Shown here one piece after another: positions 61,042 through 64,000 of a stretch of DNA of 64,000 bases; position 1 is the first letter of the stretch, and every line of letters starts with the position of its first letter. The DNA is from Verrucomicrobiaceae bacterium. Its GTDB lineage: Bacteria > Verrucomicrobiota > Verrucomicrobiia > Verrucomicrobiales > Verrucomicrobiaceae. Made by a program: the position numbers and the translations under genes. The notes beneath the pieces are model-generated. The model was given only the letters and a program-made list of their open reading frames with translations, searched no databases and was not told where the DNA came from. The DNA lies in assembly GCA_019694165.1 (NCBI GenBank), contig JAIBCL010000022.1:41854-105853 (forward strand), in the 5' to 3' direction.

Positions 61042-61261
61042 TTCAACCACACTCCAGTAGAGGTGTTCCTTGCCATCTTTGAGACGTTTGTTGCAGCGCA
61101 AAAACATGATGGCCGATGAAAATAGCCACCGATTTCAGAGCGCAACAACCAAGGTCTGCACTACAAGCCCTTTCGGACACCACCCCCTCGAAAAATCAAG
61201 GCTTCCAGCGCCGAAAAACACTGAAAATCCTCAAAAACAGGGTCGAATCCGCGAAGTCGGG

Positions 61262-62338
61262 CTATCGCTTGATAGGAGCCTCTTCTGGTGCGGTCAATGC
61301 CCTTCGGCGGCTGGCGGCATCTTGATTCTTCAAGGCCTCGACACGTCGGAACATCCGCTCCAGATCGTAGTGCCCGGCCTTCAGCATGCGCTCGAAGGCT
61401 GGCACGAGATCGAAGTAGGTGGCCAGGGTGTTGAGCCGTGCATTGTTGACGGGCCTTGTGAACCAGCGGTCAACGGGCACGGTGCCGCCCCAGCGCTGTT
61501 TGAGTTCTTCCGACTCCTGCCGCAGGCGCAGAAACTCCGCGGCTTTCAATGCCCTGAGTTCGGCTGGTGGCTTGTCCGTCCGGGCGTAGATCGTCTCCAA
61601 ACGCCCGCGTGTAGCCAGCACGAGGGAGACAAACTCGCGCTCGAGCTTCACGTCGGTCCTGAAACGGGCGAGGTCGGCGGCGCGGCCTTGTGACCGCAGC
61701 CAGCGGCAAACCCCTTCGTGCGCGACGGCGTTGGCAAATGCTTCGTTAAAGTCAGTATCGCCCGGGATGTAGAGGCGCTGATGTGTCAGCTCGTGGAAGA
61801 GCATCTCGGCGAGATCGACATCGGTGTGGCGGAGGAAGGTGTTCAAGACCGGATCGCGAAACCAGCCGAGGGTGGAATACGCCTCGACACCGCCCACGAA
61901 GACATCATAGCCCTGCGCGCGAAGCTCCGCGGCCTCGGCTTCGGCGCGCTTTTCGTCAAAGAAGCCGCGGTATTTGAGGGAGCCGACCAGGGGATACCAC
62001 CATGTCTTGCCCTTCACCGAGAACTCAGGGGCGGCATAGATGACCCAGACCGCATACTTCCTTCCGAGGTCGCAATAGCAGTCGTACTGCTGCTCCGCAG
62101 GCAGATGCAATTCGTTGGAAGCAAAAGCTCGAAGTTCCTGCACAAGCTGGAGTTGCTTCTTGAGGTTCGCCGGCGTGGCTTCGTCCTTTAGAAGGCCCTC
62201 GATGGGCCGCGCCTTGCTGGAAATCTCCCATTGGCCGCGCGCGGCCTGGGTATAGAAGGAGACAGTGCGGCAGGAAGCGAGTGCCGCGGCGGCCAGCGCC
62301 ACGAACCACCAGCGGCAGGTCAGTTTAGGACGGAGCAT
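61262..62338 (-). CDS. zinc aminopeptidase-family lipoprotein
   Basis: The 358-residue protein matches the putative aminopeptidase family that carries HELTHQ. It has a signal peptide (WWFVALAAAALASC, lipobox LASC), TVSFYTQAARGQWEISSKAR and the zinc site HELTHQRLYIPGDTDFNEAF, in which the two histidines and the downstream glutamate (NEAFA) are the expected ligands. GWFRDPVLNTFL is also conserved. The TAG stop at 61262-61264 lies in the 4-bp duplication made by the adjacent insertion sequence. It is probably anchored in a membrane facing the periplasm; its peptide substrates are unknown. Confidence 0.9.
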   Translation of the reverse strand: MLRPKLTCRWWFVALAAAALASCRTVSFYTQAARGQWEISSKARPIEGLLKDEATPANLKKQLQLVQELRAFASNELHLPAEQQYDCYCDLGRKYAVWVIYAAPEFSVKGKTWWYPLVGSLKYRGFFDEKRAEAEAAELRAQGYDVFVGGVEAYSTLGWFRDPVLNTFLRHTDVDLAEMLFHELTHQRLYIPGDTDFNEAFANAVAHEGVCRWLRSQGRAADLARFRTDVKLEREFVSLVLATRGRLETIYARTDKPPAELRALKAAEFLRLRQESEELKQRWGGTVPVDRWFTRPVNNARLNTLATYFDLVPAFERMLKAGHYDLERMFRRVEALKNQDAASRRRALTAPEEAPIKR

Positions 62339-62393
62339 TGGCAGTGATAGGAGCTGGTTGATCGGAGATCGTGGATGGTGGGCGGCGACACAA

Positions 62394-62421
62394 ACAAGAA
62401 GGGCCGGTGGTGCCGGCCCTT
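62394..62421 (-). terminator. rho-independent terminator of the PEP-CTERM gene
   Basis: A perfect 9-bp stem AAGGGCCGG (minus strand, ending at 62421) / CCGGCCCTT (62399) with a CACCA loop is followed on the minus strand by CTTGTTTGTG. It lies 37 bp after the stop of the PEP-CTERM gene. Confidence 0.8.
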
Positions 62422-62457
62422 CGAGGTTTCTGGGTGAATTGATGTTTCTCAGCCGGC

Positions 62458-64000
62458 TTACAGGCTGCCGTTGCGGCGGCGGCGGAAGAACAGGCCGAAG
62501 ATGCCGAAGAACACCAGCATCAGGCGGCTCGGTTCAGGCACCACGATGACAACACCGTAGGTGGCGAACAGGCTGGTGTCCCATTGCAGGCCGGTGCTGG
62601 TCAGGTCCGGCAGGTCGAGGTCCTGGGCGCTCAGCGGCTCTGCACCGAGCTGGAAGCGGCTGCCGACAACGAAGTTGGTGCCGTAGGTGGCACCGAAGCC
62701 GCTGGCGAGGCCGACCCAGTCGATCAGGTTGAAGAACTCGCCACCTTGGAAGGTCGGAACACCCGTGCTCGTGACGTTGATGGTGCCTTGCGGGTTCACC
62801 GTGAAGGTGCCGCCGACGTTGACGTAGTCGTGTCCGCTCAGGTTGCCGAAGAGGCCGTTCAGGGCGTTCTGCTGGGTGGTGGTGCCGGTCGGCAGGCCAT
62901 CAATGAAGGTGAACATGTTGCTCACACCATCCCAGCCCAAGTCGAAGAGGCTGGTGGTCGGAGTGTTGGCCTGCATGGTCAGGCGGGTGGTGCTCACGGC
63001 CGGGCTGGTGCCGGTGATGGCCCCGCTGAGCGTGAGGTTGCTGGTGACGTTGATGTGGCCGACCTGATCGCCCGCCGTGGCGAGCGTATTCAGGCTGGAC
63101 CCGCCGGGTGACATCGTGCCGATGAGGCAGACTTCACCGACTGCATCGCCAATCACCAGCGAGCCGGTAATGATGCCGCGGTTGGTGTTGTCCGTCTTGA
63201 GCGTTCCCACTCCACCGCCGCTGACAGTGCCGTCGTAGGTGTAGGATCCCGCCGTCGGTGCAGTGCGGCCGGAGACATCAAGGCCCGCGCCCGATCCCGG
63301 ACCGACCTGGATCCACGGCGAGTCATTGATGGTGGCGGTGCCGGTGAGGGCAACGGTGCCGGCGTTGATCAGCGTGTTGCCACGGTAGGTGTTCACGTTA
63401 GTCAGGGTCAGCTTGTGGGTGCCTTCCTTGGTGATGGCCACGTTGTTCTGGATCACACCGCCGTAGGTGTAGTCGGCGGTGGAACCAGTGCCGACGCTCA
63501 GCACGCTCGGGGCGGCGGCGGTGGAGGAGTTCGTGATGAAGCCGGAACTGCTGGCGAATGTGCTCGTGCTCGACGTTGAAACCGCCGAGAGGTGCTTCAC
63601 GCTGGCGTTGTAGCCGGCCATGTCGAGCACGCCGCGGCTGGAGGTGGTGAGATCACCACTCTGGGCCATGGCCGTGTTCGAGCCGAGGCGCAGCGTGCCA
63701 TTGGCGATGCTGGTGCCGCCTGAGTAGGTGTTGTTGCCCGAGAGGATGACGGTGTCGGTGCTCTGCTTGGTCAAGCTGCGCGAGCCGCCGCTTTCGGTGA
63801 TGTTGCCCTTGATCTCGAGGATGGCACCGCGGGCGGTTCCGGTGAGATCGCTGCTGTTGTTGACATCGGAGCCCACACCCGTGGACTGGTCAGCGGTGCG
63901 GCCGTTGTCTGTGCCGTTCGGACCGTCGGTGAAGGCGTTCTGGCCGACGAAGGAATTGCCGGCAAGCTCAATGTTGACCCCCGTGCCGAGCGTGCGGAAG
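62458..64000 (-). CDS. PEP-CTERM protein with autotransporter-type beta-strand repeats, C-terminal part
   Basis: The gene runs out of the window; 514 codons are visible. The frame is open from the window edge. Beta-strand repeats of the autotransporter-associated type appear as TVILSGNNTYSGGTSIANG (T/S-GGT-I-NGTL pattern) and LTLTNVNTYRGNTLINAG. The last 27 residues are a PEP-CTERM tail: VPEPSRLMLVFFGIFGLFF followed by RRRRNGSL. Such proteins are exported, sorted by exosortase and cleaved at the PEP motif. No exosortase gene is in the window. A terminator follows. Confidence 0.9.
   Translation of the reverse strand, partial: FRTLGTGVNIELAGNSFVGQNAFTDGPNGTDNGRTADQSTGVGSDVNNSSDLTGTARGAILEIKGNITESGGSRSLTKQSTDTVILSGNNTYSGGTSIANGTLRLGSNTAMAQSGDLTTSSRGVLDMAGYNASVKHLSAVSTSSTSTFASSSGFITNSSTAAAPSVLSVGTGSTADYTYGGVIQNNVAITKEGTHKLTLTNVNTYRGNTLINAGTVALTGTATINDSPWIQVGPGSGAGLDVSGRTAPTAGSYTYDGTVSGGGVGTLKTDNTNRGIITGSLVIGDAVGEVCLIGTMSPGGSSLNTLATAGDQVGHINVTSNLTLSGAITGTSPAVSTTRLTMQANTPTTSLFDLGWDGVSNMFTFIDGLPTGTTTQQNALNGLFGNLSGHDYVNVGGTFTVNPQGTINVTSTGVPTFQGGEFFNLIDWVGLASGFGATYGTNFVVGSRFQLGAEPLSAQDLDLPDLTSTGLQWDTSLFATYGVVIVVPEPSRLMLVFFGIFGLFFRRRRNGSL

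Larger units (their letters stand above)
59030..61107 (-). pseudogene. IS1634-family transposase, broken by four repeat insertions and a frameshift
   Basis: Read leftwards, the fragments join into one ~599-residue transposase: MFLRCNKRLKDGKEHLYWSV, then GRIVQRHVLYLGEL, LVLYRLIDPGSE, WRLHRHWFDHSAIADLLGSD, YEVLLYDLTSTYFESDPPED, VVIALIVTPEGYPLAYEVLP, ADRIWVMD, GIPTEEVLEQM, VEQAFKELKSDLAIRPIHHQ and a C-terminus LPTTDGREILMSRYTQPEKD. Four insertions (60974-61041, 60503-60583, 59991-60060, 59171-59234) interrupt it; removing them and one extra base at about 60215 restores a single frame. The catalytic DDE region is otherwise intact, but the gene cannot give a full protein. Confidence 0.9.
58916..61261 (-). 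mobile_element. IS1634-type insertion sequence with terminal inverted repeats
   Basis: The element is bounded by perfect 18-bp inverted repeats: CCCGACTTCGCGGATTCG at 58916-58933 and its reverse complement at 61244-61261. Both sides are flanked by the direct repeat CTAT (58912-58915 and 61262-61265). It inserted between the convergent gspK and aminopeptidase genes, exactly at the aminopeptidase stop codon, which was kept because the duplication restores it. The single transposase gene is broken. A second, internal pair of direct repeats AAGGTCTGCACTACA lies at 58981-58995 and 61151-61165. Confidence 0.88.

Noticed and set aside
58981..61165. AAGGTCTGCACTACA direct repeats as the target-site duplication of the insertion sequence
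   Set aside because: Better ends were found further out: 18-bp inverted repeats flanked by CTAT at 58912-58915 and 61262-61265.

Overview
The window reads as a chromosomal segment of a GC-rich, Gram-negative-type bacterium, most probably a member of the Verrucomicrobiota. The evidence is the combination of a PEP-CTERM protein with autotransporter-type beta-strand repeats, a DUF1501 / DUF1549-DUF1553 'planctomycete-type' cytochrome pair, DUF5069 and DUF6580 proteins, a clade II (Sec-type) nitrous-oxide reductase, many exported proteins with a shared C-terminal tail, and a type II secretion operon. No rRNA, tRNA or CRISPR array was seen. Gene density is high. Many starts lack a clear Shine-Dalgarno sequence, and several neighbours overlap by ATGA or GTGA.

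Layout. 1-7.4 kb: end of an MFS transporter, a thiolase, then a surface-polysaccharide block (large membrane protein, methyltransferase, GT2 transferase, FdtA-type ketoisomerase), then scpA and purine nucleoside phosphorylase. 7.4-15.8 kb: exported proteins, a lone pseudopilin, a dimethylformamidase-like exported protein, DUF5069, a GT2/GT4 pair, pdxA, a DUF1028 lipoprotein and DUF6580. 15.8-18.8 kb: dapB-folK-panB and a rhomboid-like membrane protein. 18.9-24.4 kb: a compact nos cluster transcribed leftwards (cytochrome c, nosZ, a membrane-NosL fusion, nosD, fasciclin protein). 24.7-27.2 kb: an ECF sigma factor with a YfbK-like partner that lacks its vWA core. 27.3-35 kb: redoxin, alkaline-phosphatase-family protein, DUF1501 and DUF1549/1553 proteins separated by a compositionally foreign zinc-ribbon/SAP gene. 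36.5-46.3 kb: a giant InlB-repeat surface protein, a nonaheme cytochrome, an overlapping ECF sigma factor and a small InlB-repeat protein. 46.7-49.2 kb: cdaA-glmM. 49.3-50.7 kb: a MITE-like element and a beta-helix protein. 51.3-58.8 kb: gspE-F-G-H-I-J-K. 58.9-61.3 kb: an IS1634-type insertion sequence broken by four copies of one short hairpin repeat. 61.3-64 kb: an M-like aminopeptidase and the C-terminal part of a PEP-CTERM autotransporter-like protein.

How it fits together. The window combines envelope building (glycosyltransferases, GlmM, c-di-AMP synthesis), export (type II secretion, many signal-peptide proteins) and respiration (N2O reduction, multiheme and planctomycete-type cytochromes). 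The less ordinary parts are: (a) the IS acting as a sink for a triple-hairpin repeat, (b) heptamer-based inverted repeats at the gsp gene junctions that are translated into prepilin leaders, (c) a sigma-factor-coupled nonaheme cytochrome / InlB-repeat locus, (d) domain rearrangements (NosB-NosL-like fusion, YfbK without vWA, CdaA carrying a YbbR-like membrane anchor), and (e) a 147-bp MITE-like element whose whole length is an open reading frame.
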